The translations under genes and the position numbers were made by a program. From Chloroflexota bacterium (lineage in GTDB: Bacteria > Chloroflexota > Dehalococcoidia > Tepidiformales > Tepidiformaceae), in contig JACRBT010000014.1 of NCBI GenBank assembly GCA_016234445.1, positions 1 to 64,000 on the forward strand: 64,000 nt of DNA, given 5' to 3'. Below are positions 1 through 7,167 of the stretch, piece after piece. Below the pieces are notes generated by a model that ran no database searches, was not told where the DNA came from, and was given only the letters and a program-made list of their open reading frames with translations. Position 1 is the stretch's first letter. Every line of letters begins with the position of its first letter.

Positions 1-78
1 CCTCCACCGCTCTCTCATCCGTACCGCCGCCCCCGCCGGAAAACCAGATCCGTTCGCGGCGCCTGCGGTGAACCGCCG

Positions 79-111
79 CCATCCGTACCGCGACTGGTAA
101 GGAGCGGCGTC
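79..111 (-). repeat. R3 dispersed repeat copy
   Basis: Read on the minus strand this starts GACGCCGCTCC and ends GTCGCGGTACGGATGG. The same 33-base pattern recurs at 29761, 29864, 50405 and 50609. A half copy (CATCCGTACCGC) lies at 17-28. Bases 1-286 otherwise hold only repeat material and no supported gene. Confidence 0.75.
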
Positions 112-179
112 TCCCCCAACGGCATCCCATGGAGCCGGACCGGCCTCCCATCGCCCGGCGTTCCGTGCCGGTAGCGGCA

Positions 180-201
180 ACCACTCCTTCACAGTCGTGG
201 C
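180..201 (+). repeat. R2 dispersed repeat copy
   Basis: The 22-base core starts ACCACTCCTTC and ends ACAGTCGTGGC. Identical cores occur at 20834, 37122, 37273, 37405 and 37476. Here it stands without the R1 hairpin that precedes it elsewhere. Confidence 0.8.
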
Positions 202-270
202 AAAGGCGAGCGATGTGCTTCCGGCCTCCCCTGGCCCCAACGGAACGCTTGACCCCGCCCCTCGTCATCT

Positions 271-290
271 GCATACTTGCGTAACTATGC
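271..290 (+). promoter_or_regulatory. Palindrome over the start codon of the ArsR-type gene
   Basis: GCATA (271-275) and TATGC (286-290) form an inverted repeat whose right arm contains the ATG at 287. CATACT at 272-277 could be a -10 element. ArsR-family repressors bind short palindromes at their own promoters, so this is a candidate autoregulatory operator; that role is inferred. Confidence 0.45.
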
Positions 291-946
291 AAATAGACCC
301 CGCCGACGCCATCTTCCATCAGTTCGCCAGGATCACCACCGCCCTCGCCTCCCCCAGCCGCCTCAAGCTGCTCGACCGCCTCTGCCAGGGCGAACAGACC
401 GTCGAACAGCTCGCCGACGCGGCCGGCCTGGGCGTCTCGAACGCCTCCCGCCAGCTCCGCATGCTCGCCGAATGCGGCCTCGCCACGGCCCGCCGGGACC
501 CCCCGCGCGTCTACTACCGGGTCGCGAACGACGCCGTCGTCGCCTTCTGGTTCTCCCTTCGCGGCCTCGCCAGGGACCAGCTCGCCGAACTCGACCGCAT
601 CGTCGCGGAACTGGTTACGGGCACCGACCCCCTGCAGCCTCTGAGCCGCGAAGAGCTGGCCGCCCGCATGAAGGCCGGCGACGTCGTCCTCCTCGACGTC
701 CGCCCCGGGCCGGAATACCGCGCCGGCCACATCCCCGGCGCCCTCTCCATCCCCATCGACGAACTCGACGCCCGCCTGGCCGCGTTGCCCGCGGACAAAG
801 TCGTCGTCGCCTACTGCCGGGGACCCTACTGCATGCTCTCCTTCGACGCCGTCCGCGAACTCCGGGCCTCCGGGTTCGCCGCCCTCCGCCTCGAAGACGG
901 CTTCCCCGAATGGAAAGCGGCCGGCCTCCCGGTCCAGGCCGCCTGA
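287..946 (+). CDS. ArsR-family winged-helix regulator fused to a rhodanese domain
   Basis: The protein has 219 residues. Residues 1-100 form an ArsR-type winged helix (ASPSRLKLLDRLCQG, then the recognition segment GVSNASRQLRML). Residues ~120-219 are a rhodanese domain with active-site loop CRGPYC, nucleophile Cys177. ArsR-rhodanese fusions are known sulfur-responsive regulators in which the rhodanese Cys may carry persulfide. It heads a three-gene operon with a DsrE-like protein and an SQR-like flavoprotein, so the likely signal is sulfide or polysulfide. An upstream in-frame GTG at 197 was rejected because it lies inside repeat DNA; ATG 287 begins right at the conserved domain and sits on a palindrome. 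Confidence 0.88.
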   Translation: MQIDPADAIFHQFARITTALASPSRLKLLDRLCQGEQTVEQLADAAGLGVSNASRQLRMLAECGLATARRDPPRVYYRVANDAVVAFWFSLRGLARDQLAELDRIVAELVTGTDPLQPLSREELAARMKAGDVVLLDVRPGPEYRAGHIPGALSIPIDELDARLAALPADKVVVAYCRGPYCMLSFDAVRELRASGFAALRLEDGFPEWKAAGLPVQAA

Positions 947-957
947 AAGGAACCTCG

Positions 958-1368
958 ATGCTCGGCACCCTGAAGTCTCTCCCGGCCCGGATCCCCGGCC
1001 GCGCCCGGACCGCACCCCCGCCGTCGGTCCTCATCATCCTCAGCCAGGCGCCGTTCGACGGCGACGCCACCTGGAACGCCCTCCGCCTCGCCTCCACCCT
1101 CCTCGACCAGAAGTCGCCGGTCCGGATCTTCGTCATGAACGACGCCATCGACGTCATCCGCAAGGGCGCCGTCCCCGAAGGCGCCGAGTTCGACCTCCAG
1201 GCGATGCTTCGCGACCTCCTTCCCCGGGGCGGCCGGATCAAGATCTGCACCACCTGCATCAACCGCTGCGGCATCGGCCAGGGCGAGGTCATCCCCGAGG
1301 CGATCATGGCCACCATGGCCGACCTCGCCGCCTGGATCACCGGCAGCGACCGCGTCGTCGTCTTCTAG
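958..1368 (+). CDS. DsrE-like sulfur-relay protein
   Basis: The protein has 136 residues. After a ~20-residue proline/arginine-rich lead it reads as a DsrE/DsrF-type fold (PSVLIILSQAPFDGDATWNA, then RIFVMNDAID). The Cys-containing segment KICTTCINRCGIGQGEV resembles the sulfur-carrying loop of DsrE-like proteins. It lies 11 nt after the ArsR-rhodanese gene with AAAGGA as ribosome site, and 9 nt before the SQR-like gene, so the three are probably co-transcribed. Expected role: cytoplasmic acceptor of persulfide sulfur produced by the flavoprotein. The family is clear; the partners are inferred from the operon. Confidence 0.85.
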   Translation: MLGTLKSLPARIPGRARTAPPPSVLIILSQAPFDGDATWNALRLASTLLDQKSPVRIFVMNDAIDVIRKGAVPEGAEFDLQAMLRDLLPRGGRIKICTTCINRCGIGQGEVIPEAIMATMADLAAWITGSDRVVVF

Positions 1369-1377
1369 GAGGCTGTC

Positions 1378-2532
1378 ATGACTTCTCCCGCTCCCCAGCG
1401 CGTCGTCGTCCTCGGAGGAGGGATTGGCGGCCAGGTCGCGGCGACCCGGCTCAAGGCGAAGCTCGGCGCCGACGCCCGCGTCATCCTCGTCGAACGGTCG
1501 ACGACGTTCACCTTCGCCCCCTCACTGCTCTGGCTGATGGTCGGCAAGCGCCAGCCTCGCACCATCACCCGCGACTACTCGGGCCTCTCGCGGCGCGGCG
1601 TCGAAGTCGTCCACGCCAGCGTGACCGGCATCGACACCGCCGCGGCCGAAGTCCAGACCGAAGGTGGCACGATCGGCTACGACTACCTGGTCGTCGCCCT
1701 TGGGGCCGCGCTCGACCTCGGCCGCATCCCCGGCCTCGCCGAGCACACCCACCATCCCTACGACCTCCCCTCGGCCGAACGCCTCCGCGACGCCCTCGCC
1801 GCGTTCCGGGGCGGGCGGGTGACGGTGGCGATCGCATCGCTGCCCTACAAGTGCCCCGCCGCGCCCTACGAGACGGCCATGCTGATCGACGGCTACCTCC
1901 GCGAGCGCGGCCTCCACGACGCCTCCCGGATCGACCTCTACACCCCTGAGCCGCTCCCCCTTCCCGTCGCCGGGCCGCATGCCGGCTACAGCGTCGCCGC
2001 GGAGCTGGCCGCCCGGGGGATCACCTTCCACCCGCGCACCCAGCTCGAAGCGGTCGAGCCCTCCGCCCTCCGCCTGGGGGGTGAACTCGTCCCGCACGAC
2101 CTCGCCGTCGTCATCCCGCCGCACCGGCCGCCAGCGGTGATCGCCGCCAGCGGGCTTGCCGGCCCCAACGGCTGGATCCCGGTCGACCGCTCCACCCTTC
2201 GCACCCGGGCCAGCAACGTCTATGCCATCGGCGACAACACGGCCATCCCGCTCGAGAACGGGATGCTGCTGCCGAAGGCCGGCGTCTTTGCCCACGGGGA
2301 AGCCGAAGTCGTCGCCGCGAACATCGCCCGGCGGGTCCACGGCGACCTGCGCGAAGACGCGTTCGACGGCCATGGCACCTGCTTCCTGGAGACCGGCGGC
2401 GGGAAGTCGGGCCTCGCGCGCGGGGACTTCTACGCGTCGCCCCTGCCCCGAGTCGCGATGCACCGCCCTCGCCGCACCTGGCACGCCGCCAAGATCGGCT
2501 TCGAACAGTACTGGCTCCGCCGCTGGCTGTAG
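1378..2532 (+). CDS. FAD-dependent oxidoreductase, sulfide:quinone reductase family
   Basis: The protein has 384 residues. The N-terminal FAD site is VVVLGGGIGGQVAATRL; the second FAD contact is the C-terminal VYAIGDN. YKCPAAPYE places Cys159 where SQR/flavocytochrome c proteins keep a redox Cys, and Cys335 could be its partner. The C-terminal WLRRWL tail resembles the membrane-contacting helix of SQR. Predicted reaction: oxidation of sulfide to polysulfide or persulfide with electrons to quinone. An SD-like AGGAGG lies 5 nt before the ATG. The regulator and DsrE protein just upstream support sulfide detoxification or use. It could be another member of the SQR superfamily. Confidence 0.82.
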   Translation: MTSPAPQRVVVLGGGIGGQVAATRLKAKLGADARVILVERSTTFTFAPSLLWLMVGKRQPRTITRDYSGLSRRGVEVVHASVTGIDTAAAEVQTEGGTIGYDYLVVALGAALDLGRIPGLAEHTHHPYDLPSAERLRDALAAFRGGRVTVAIASLPYKCPAAPYETAMLIDGYLRERGLHDASRIDLYTPEPLPLPVAGPHAGYSVAAELAARGITFHPRTQLEAVEPSALRLGGELVPHDLAVVIPPHRPPAVIAASGLAGPNGWIPVDRSTLRTRASNVYAIGDNTAIPLENGMLLPKAGVFAHGEAEVVAANIARRVHGDLREDAFDGHGTCFLETGGGKSGLARGDFYASPLPRVAMHRPRRTWHAAKIGFEQYWLRRWL

Positions 2533-2533
2533 G

Positions 2534-2602
2534 GAGTGCTGAGTGCTGAGTGCTGAGTGCTGAGTGCCGAGTGCTCAGGACTAACAGCTAACAGCTAACA
2601 GC
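2534..2602. repeat. Heptanucleotide tandem repeats (GAGTGCT)n and (CTAACAG)n
   Basis: Six tandem copies of GAGTGCT (one with a single change) fill 2534-2575, and three perfect copies of CTAACAG fill 2581-2601. They lie between the convergent ends of the SQR-like gene and the next gene. Other 7-base arrays occur at 3374, 7138, 8503, 29726 and 34871. Confidence 0.9.
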
Positions 2603-2606
2603 TCCC

Positions 2607-3314
2607 CTACACATCCGGGATGTGCCCTTTGAGGAGCCTTTCGAGGATCGGCATGGGGTCGGGCTCCGATGGCCATCGGCTATCGGCGGTCGGCTGTCGG
2701 ATGGTTGCTGACGGCCGGGGGGCTGACTGTTGCCTGGGGGTTGCCGATGGCCGATGGCCGACGGCCGAGCGCCCGTCCAGCGCGCGGGGGACGCGGTCGA
2801 AGGCTTCTTCGTCGGTCCATTTCTGGCGGCGGCGGGCGGATTCGGCGGAGAGCTGGTGGGCGAGTGTGAGGTCGTCGTTGTCGGCGAGGGCGCGGACGAC
2901 CGCGGCGACGGTTTCGGCGAAGTCGTTGCGGGTGCGGTCGTAGGTCACGGGTTCGTGGGTGGCCCTGGCGGCGTCGCCGGGGCTCGTGCGGGCGGGGCGA
3001 TCGAAGTTGCGGATGGCGAGGGAGAGGATGCGGACGAGGAGGCGGGCGCGGGCGGGCGGGAGTGTGCCGAGGAGTTCCATGCGGAAGAGGGTGTCGAGGA
3101 GGCCCTGGATGGAGGTGCGTTCGGCGAGGGAGACGAAGTCGAGGTCGATGGGCTGGAGGCGGCGAGCAACCCCCGAGGCGCGGCCACCGGCGACCGAGTT
3201 GGCCTGTTGCTTTTCATGGTAGGCGGCATCGTGGTTGAGACAGTGGTCGGAAGAGCGGAGGGCCGGGACGCGGCAGCGCAAACCTTTTTCGTTGATCGCC
3301 TGACACTGGGGCAT
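2607..3314 (-). CDS. Uncharacterised protein with N-terminal Cys/His zinc-binding-like motif
   Basis: The protein has 235 residues. The N-terminus has Cys4, Cys14, Cys25 and His28 (C-x9-C-x10-C-x2-H), a likely small zinc site. I recall similar N-termini on uncharacterised bacterial and phage-like proteins but cannot name a function. Residues ~60-110 are helical (TSIQGLLDTLFRMELLG). Residues ~180-220 are low-complexity (SAVGHRPSAT and similar) and are encoded by a degenerate 7-base repeat tract, so the C-terminus may have been reshaped by repeat expansion. GGAGG lies 8 nt before the ATG. It follows the SIR2-PIN gene on the same strand, but a terminator separates them. Confidence 0.7.
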   Translation of the reverse strand: MPQCQAINEKGLRCRVPALRSSDHCLNHDAAYHEKQQANSVAGGRASGVARRLQPIDLDFVSLAERTSIQGLLDTLFRMELLGTLPPARARLLVRILSLAIRNFDRPARTSPGDAARATHEPVTYDRTRNDFAETVAAVVRALADNDDLTLAHQLSAESARRRQKWTDEEAFDRVPRALDGRSAVGHRPSATPRQQSAPRPSATIRQPTADSRWPSEPDPMPILERLLKGHIPDV

Positions 3315-3332
3315 GTGGGTGGCCTCCGGAAG

Positions 3333-3355
3333 AAAAAAACGTGGGTTGAACCCAC
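3333..3355 (-). terminator. Rho-independent terminator downstream of the SIR2-PIN gene
   Basis: On the minus strand GTGGGT and ACCCAC pair around a 3-nt loop and are followed by GTTTTTTT. The hairpin lies ~140 nt after the SIR2-PIN stop codon and just before the start of the zinc-motif gene. Confidence 0.75.
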
Positions 3356-3373
3356 CTCGGGCGCCTTTTCGGA

Positions 3374-3401
3374 GTACCGGGTACCGGGTCCCGGGTCCGG
3401 G
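3374..3401. repeat. Heptanucleotide tandem repeat (GTACCGG)n
   Basis: Two perfect copies of GTACCGG are followed by the diverged copies GTCCCGG and GTCCGGG. The array lies in the gap between the SIR2-PIN stop codon and the terminator hairpin. Confidence 0.75.
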
Positions 3402-3494
3402 CAGGCGCCGCCATACAACGATGGTCGCGGGGAGGGCGGGGGAGGTGGAAGGGGGAGGTGGCAGGGGGGCGGGCGAAGTCCGACCACTACCCCG

Positions 3495-6080
3495 TCAGGG
3501 CCGCCTGCGCTCGCGAGCCATCGCCGCGTCCATTGTCTCGAAGAAGCCCACCTCGAACCGATCTAGGAAGGTGGCGACCCGCGCCTGATCCTCGAGGGAG
3601 TTGAAATTAAGATCCTCTCTCTGTGCGGCTCCGACGGCATCGTCCAGCACCCGGTCAATGACTTCTGAAAGCGCGAGCATGGCCGCGGCGTCGTAACGCT
3701 GCAGAGCTCGATCGGTGAAGTACGCCCGAAGGCTCGATCGGTGCCCTCCATCTTCGTCGACGAGACGGACGCCCCACATAAGCCGCGTCAGTGACCGCGG
3801 CTCGGGCTCCAAGCCGACAAGGAAGTCGACGAGCGCGACGAAACCTACGTGCGACAAGATCGAGGCCCCAGCCTCACCGAGGACGGGTCCCGTGGCAGCC
3901 CGTCGGAGCCGGTAGTCGGCGGAGACAAACACTGAACGCGCGGAGCGCCTGAGGTCGGAGGCGATCCGCGCCAACTGGGCAGCCTCATGGCGTATCAGAA
4001 CAGCCGGCTTGGGATGCCGGTCATGCATCGCATCATAGGCGTCTTCCAGTTCCGCAGCCATTGCCCGGTACAGCAAGCGCTCATCTTGACCAGCCGTTAT
4101 CGTGAGGCCCACGGTTTGGAACTCGGCGTTCGAGAGGTAGCGTCTTAGCGCTGCCACGTTATCGTAAGGAGCGTGCTCGGCCAGCCATGGGCGGAATGCA
4201 ATGTCGCTCTTGAAGCGCCCAACCCAGCTAGCATAGGCCCCGACGAACACGTTGACCTTGTCCGCTCCGTAGAATAGCACATATTTAGACAATGCTTCTG
4301 GGTCTTCCAGATTCGACCGCTCCACGGAGGCTATCCCCAGCTCGCGATGCCGAATGATTTCCTCCAGAAATTCCTCCGCCACGAACACCTGAGGGCGCAG
4401 ACCGGCGCTGGTGGCCGCAGTGCGCCAACGTCTTATGGCGTCCGCATAAACGGGACGCAGGGGGTGGCCATTGACCAGCGCAGGCATCAGCACGCTTGCG
4501 TCCAAGTAGACCTTTACCGGAAGCGTGCTGGGATGCAAGAGGGCGCTGCGCCCATGCTGCAGCACCATGTCCACAGCGAAGGCCAGACGACCGAAGTCAC
4601 TGAGGATCGCTGCCTCCTCATCGTCCGGACGAGTGAGCAGGTGGTGTATCGCCGCCACGATCTGGCTCCTGTGGAATCGCGAGACGGCCACGCAGTGGCG
4701 CTCCACGGCTTCTTCCAGAACTCGCACGTTGACCGATCCGCTGACATTCACCCCGGCGAAGTGAGCACCAATGTCCCAGCCTCGCATTAGCAAGACTTCT
4801 TCTAGGACATGTCGCCCGGGGGTCGCCATGTCGAACGATGCTCCTTCCCTCACCTTGAGCCGTGCTTGGGCGCCCGACGTGAGGCGAGCGAGATCGCGGT
4901 CCAACGTCTGTTCTTGGGGCTCCGCGACAATGCGGTCCCCAGACATGTGACAACGACCGGCGACGAGGAGTTGCGCCAGAGCCTCATCCACGACGCCCTG
5001 CGCCTCCTCGACGCTGAGCCGGATGTGTTCCCGCAGTCGCACCACCACCTGGGCCTTGCTCATGCCCTCCGCTTGGTCTGACACGATCCCGAGGATTAGG
5101 CCCTCCACGACTCTCGTCCGCATCGGCAGTAGCTCAGTGCCGAAGCTCCGATGCACGTACGCCGAAAGGAAGAGGGACCGTGCGTCCTCCAACGCCGCGG
5201 GGAACGGAGCGGGTCGCTGCGTTGCGTTAGGGCCACGCACGCTTCGGGCGGCTTTCGCGATCGCTGCCCAAACAGACGGGTGGCCCCGGGACCCTTCAAG
5301 GGCGTCAGGTTCGTAGGTCGCGGTCTCTATGTTGAATGAGGCGAGCTCACTCTGCAGGCTGGCAGCACCCGACGGAATCAGCGCCAGGTGACGACTCGGG
5401 AAATCTGGCCCTAACTTGGTCTTGTAAAATGACAGGACCGCCCGGAGGGCAGGATCCATGAACGAAAAGCCGACGAACAGACATCGTTGGTTCTCCAGAA
5501 CGTGGACTAAAAAATCCTCGTATTCGCGATCCTCTAACAGTCGCCGGTAGTCGCTAGATGACAGTACCATGGAGGCCGGCAGCTCCGCACGGCCGTGAAT
5601 TCTCGCTATGTAGACATCCGTCCAATGAATCGCGCGACTAAGAGTAGAGTCACCAAGTTCGGCACACACCAACGTGCGTCCGCGAACATCCGCCCATGCA
5701 TCATGAATTGCCCTGTCATAGTTGGTGGTCACGAATGCTGTGAATGGTAATGAGGCAAGTGCCTTCAAGGCCTTGTGGTCATACTTGTTGCTCGCGAACG
5801 GCGCCTTTAGCTCGTCGTACTTCACACCGTCGGGCATGTCGGCCAGCTTGAAGAACTCTGCCGCCTCAGGGAGCCTGTTCGAGGCAATTCTAGACCTCAT
5901 CACCGTAGCAAGCTCTGGGTCGTACCGCTCCGCCGCCACGGCCAACCCCTCCAAGTACCGGTGCCAGGTCGGCAGGCCCGCTCGGGCGCCAACGCCAGCC
6001 CCCGCGAAACAGACGGCATTGGGTTCGCTCACGAAGTCGCGAATCTTTCTGGACACTTCGTCGGTGGAGAGCGGACTCAT
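3495..6080 (-). CDS. SIR2-like NADase domain fused to a C-terminal PIN-like nuclease domain; candidate antiphage effector
   Basis: The protein has 861 residues. Residues 20-280 are a SIR2_2-type domain: CFAGAGVGARAGLPTW (24-39, nucleotide loop), TTNYD (118-122), the expected catalytic His in RIHGR (His162), SSDYRRLL (175-182) and FVGFSFMDPALRAVL (202-216). Residues ~300-510 are a helical middle without a name I can give. Residues 521-740 look like a PIN domain: VKVYLDASVLM (Asp527), VFVAEEFLEEI (Glu569/570) and FVSADYRLRR (Asp722). SIR2 domains in defence proteins deplete NAD+; PIN domains cut RNA. Start 6080 is chosen because GAGGT precedes it and the SIR2 fold begins there; the open frame runs on to 6455. 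Codon use is visibly more AT-rich than in the neighbours, suggesting transfer. Confidence 0.85.
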   Translation of the reverse strand: MSPLSTDEVSRKIRDFVSEPNAVCFAGAGVGARAGLPTWHRYLEGLAVAAERYDPELATVMRSRIASNRLPEAAEFFKLADMPDGVKYDELKAPFASNKYDHKALKALASLPFTAFVTTNYDRAIHDAWADVRGRTLVCAELGDSTLSRAIHWTDVYIARIHGRAELPASMVLSSSDYRRLLEDREYEDFLVHVLENQRCLFVGFSFMDPALRAVLSFYKTKLGPDFPSRHLALIPSGAASLQSELASFNIETATYEPDALEGSRGHPSVWAAIAKAARSVRGPNATQRPAPFPAALEDARSLFLSAYVHRSFGTELLPMRTRVVEGLILGIVSDQAEGMSKAQVVVRLREHIRLSVEEAQGVVDEALAQLLVAGRCHMSGDRIVAEPQEQTLDRDLARLTSGAQARLKVREGASFDMATPGRHVLEEVLLMRGWDIGAHFAGVNVSGSVNVRVLEEAVERHCVAVSRFHRSQIVAAIHHLLTRPDDEEAAILSDFGRLAFAVDMVLQHGRSALLHPSTLPVKVYLDASVLMPALVNGHPLRPVYADAIRRWRTAATSAGLRPQVFVAEEFLEEIIRHRELGIASVERSNLEDPEALSKYVLFYGADKVNVFVGAYASWVGRFKSDIAFRPWLAEHAPYDNVAALRRYLSNAEFQTVGLTITAGQDERLLYRAMAAELEDAYDAMHDRHPKPAVLIRHEAAQLARIASDLRRSARSVFVSADYRLRRAATGPVLGEAGASILSHVGFVALVDFLVGLEPEPRSLTRLMWGVRLVDEDGGHRSSLRAYFTDRALQRYDAAAMLALSEVIDRVLDDAVGAAQREDLNFNSLEDQARVATFLDRFEVGFFETMDAAMARERRRP

Positions 6081-6134
6081 CTGCGACCTCGGGCGCAACG
6101 GGTGGTGGCTCACCGGCGGGATTGCCACCCTGCT

Positions 6135-6140
6135 GTTATA
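6135..6140 (-). promoter_or_regulatory. Possible -10 element of the SIR2-PIN gene
   Basis: TATAAC on the minus strand lies ~55 nt before the chosen ATG. It falls inside the longer open frame, which favours the shorter start. No convincing -35 was seen. The rest of the 250-base gap up to 6333 shows no gene I can support. Confidence 0.35.
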
Positions 6141-6333
6141 CCCCATCGGGCCTCGGCACGCAGATGGCGGCGGCGCGTTCTGTCGATCGCTGAGAGTCGC
6201 GACGGAGCGCCCCTGGAGGACGAAGAAGGCCCCGCAGCGAGGGCACTGGGCCCGTGTCGGGGTCCGGGCCAGGAGTAACCGAGGGGGGGACGCTGAAGTC
6301 GTCGCCGGTGCGGCTACCTGCGCGGCAGTAGTG

Positions 6334-6525
6334 TCAGCGTTTGAGGATGCCCGGCGCGAGTTCGCCGTGCTCGATGCGGTCGGCGATGACCCTGAGGGCC
6401 AGGGCCTGGGCGGCGCCGGTCGCTTCCTGCTCCGTCGCCCCGTATGCCAGCACACCGGGGAGTTCGACGACTTCGGCGATCCAGCGCCCGTCGGTTTCGC
6501 GTTCGACTGCGAGCGTGAGCCTCAT
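6334..6525 (-). CDS. HicB-like antitoxin-type protein, solitary
   Basis: The protein has 63 residues. MRLTLAVERETDGRWIAEVV then ELPGVLAYGATEQEATG is the short HicB fold (partial RNase H-like), in which the LPG segment and following acidic helix are typical. No HicA partner lies next to it: the gene downstream is SIR2-PIN and the one upstream is a second HicB with its own HicA. TAGACT at 6537-6532 lies 6 nt before the ATG, so it probably has its own leaderless transcript. It may be an orphan antitoxin left after loss of a toxin, or a stand-alone HicB-fold regulator. Confidence 0.7.
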   Translation of the reverse strand: MRLTLAVERETDGRWIAEVVELPGVLAYGATEQEATGAAQALALRVIADRIEHGELAPGILKR

Positions 6526-6531
6526 GCCCGG

Positions 6532-6537
6532 AGTCTA
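6532..6537 (-). promoter_or_regulatory. -10 element, leaderless start of the solitary hicB-like gene
   Basis: TAGACT lies 6 nt before the ATG at 6525. Confidence 0.5.
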
Positions 6538-6574
6538 TCACACCGCAGAACCCGCCCCGGGGCGGGATGGACGT

Positions 6575-6636
6575 CGTGGAGCCTGGCGCGGGGCGGAGGT
6601 TGCGGGCGATGCGCCCACGGTAGGACGCGGCTACCA
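6575..6636 (+). repeat. R4 dispersed repeat copy
   Basis: The 62-base element starts GTGGAGCCTGGCGCGGGG and ends GACGCGGCTACCA. It aligns without gaps, at roughly 80% identity by eye, to the reverse complement of 60991-61052. Just before it, at 6552-6566, CCCGCCCCGGGGCGGG forms a perfect short palindrome. Confidence 0.7.
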
Positions 6637-6641
6637 CTCGC

Positions 6642-6848
6642 TCAGGCGGCGACGTACTCCACCACGGTGACCGGCTCCGGGATCGGCAGCCCATCCTCCT
6701 TCAGCCCTTCGATATGAAAGAGGATGGCTTCGCGGATCTCCCGTTCGGCTTCCTCGATGGTGTCTCCGACGGCCACACACCCGGGCAGGTCCGGGACATA
6801 GGCCGAGTAGTTCGACTCAGCAGGCTCGATGACCACGGCGTATCGCAT
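6642..6848 (-). CDS. hicB: HicB antitoxin
   Basis: The protein has 68 residues. MRYAVVIEPAESNYSAYVPD, then LPGCVAVGDTIEEAE, is a canonical HicB partial RNase H-like fold. ATG 6848 is used rather than the in-frame TTG three bases earlier because it overlaps the hicA stop codon as TGATG, giving translational coupling. It should bind and neutralise the HicA mRNA interferase encoded directly upstream. The C-terminal DNA-binding part found in longer HicB proteins is absent, so repression of the operon may need the complex. Confidence 0.9.
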   Translation of the reverse strand: MRYAVVIEPAESNYSAYVPDLPGCVAVGDTIEEAEREIREAILFHIEGLKEDGLPIPEPVTVVEYVAA

Positions 6849-7045
6849 CAACCTTCTCCTCGGCGGATGGCCGCCTGCTTCCAGATGCTGGCAAGGGTCC
6901 CGGGCGCGAGGTCCTTCGATGGGTGCCCCGGGACCGTGACCCGCCCCTGCTTCAGCGGATGCTTGTACTGGCGATGGCTACCCCTCGTCGAATGGAGGTA
7001 CCAGCCATCGCGTTCGAGGATGACGATAACATCCCGGACCTTCAC
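6848..7045 (-). CDS. hicA: HicA toxin, mRNA interferase
   Basis: The protein has 65 residues. It reads KVRDVIVILERDGWYL, then the double-stranded RNA-binding-like core RGSHRQYKHP with the catalytic His (GSHRQY), then VTVPGHPSKDLAPGTL, all typical of HicA (YcfA family). The start is GTG 7045, supported by GGAGGG about 8 nt upstream; the open frame extends far upstream only because of frame coincidence with the MFS gene. hicA precedes hicB, the usual order. TATACT at 7097-7092 is a likely -10 for the pair. Confidence 0.9.
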   Translation of the reverse strand: MKVRDVIVILERDGWYLHSTRGSHRQYKHPLKQGRVTVPGHPSKDLAPGTLASIWKQAAIRRGEG

Positions 7046-7091
7046 TCCGGAAGCCCTCCCTGGTGCCACGTCATTCGCCCACGGTGCGGCG

Positions 7092-7097
7092 AGTATA
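7092..7097 (-). promoter_or_regulatory. -10 element of hicAB
   Basis: TATACT on the minus strand lies ~47 nt before the hicA GTG, leaving a short leader that carries the ribosome site. Confidence 0.5.
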
Positions 7098-7137
7098 GAC
7101 GATGAGGGCCCCAGGCCAGGGGACGCGGCTACCACTC

Positions 7138-7165
7138 GGACCTCGGATCTCGGGCCTCGGGCCTC
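7138..7165. repeat. Heptanucleotide tandem repeat (GGNCCTC)n
   Basis: Four 7-base units run GGACCTC, GGATCTC, GGGCCTC, GGGCCTC and stop 2 nt before the MFS stop codon. A fragment ending in GACGCGGCTACCA (R4-like end) immediately precedes them. Confidence 0.7.
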
Positions 7166-7167
7166 GG

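Noticed and set aside
6081-6455. N-terminal extension of the SIR2-PIN protein, including CPRCGAFFVLQGRS
   Set aside because: The Cys pair looks like a zinc motif, but the extension is Ser/Arg/Pro-rich, contains the candidate promoter, and has no ribosome site; the SIR2 domain begins at the chosen start with GAGGT upstream.
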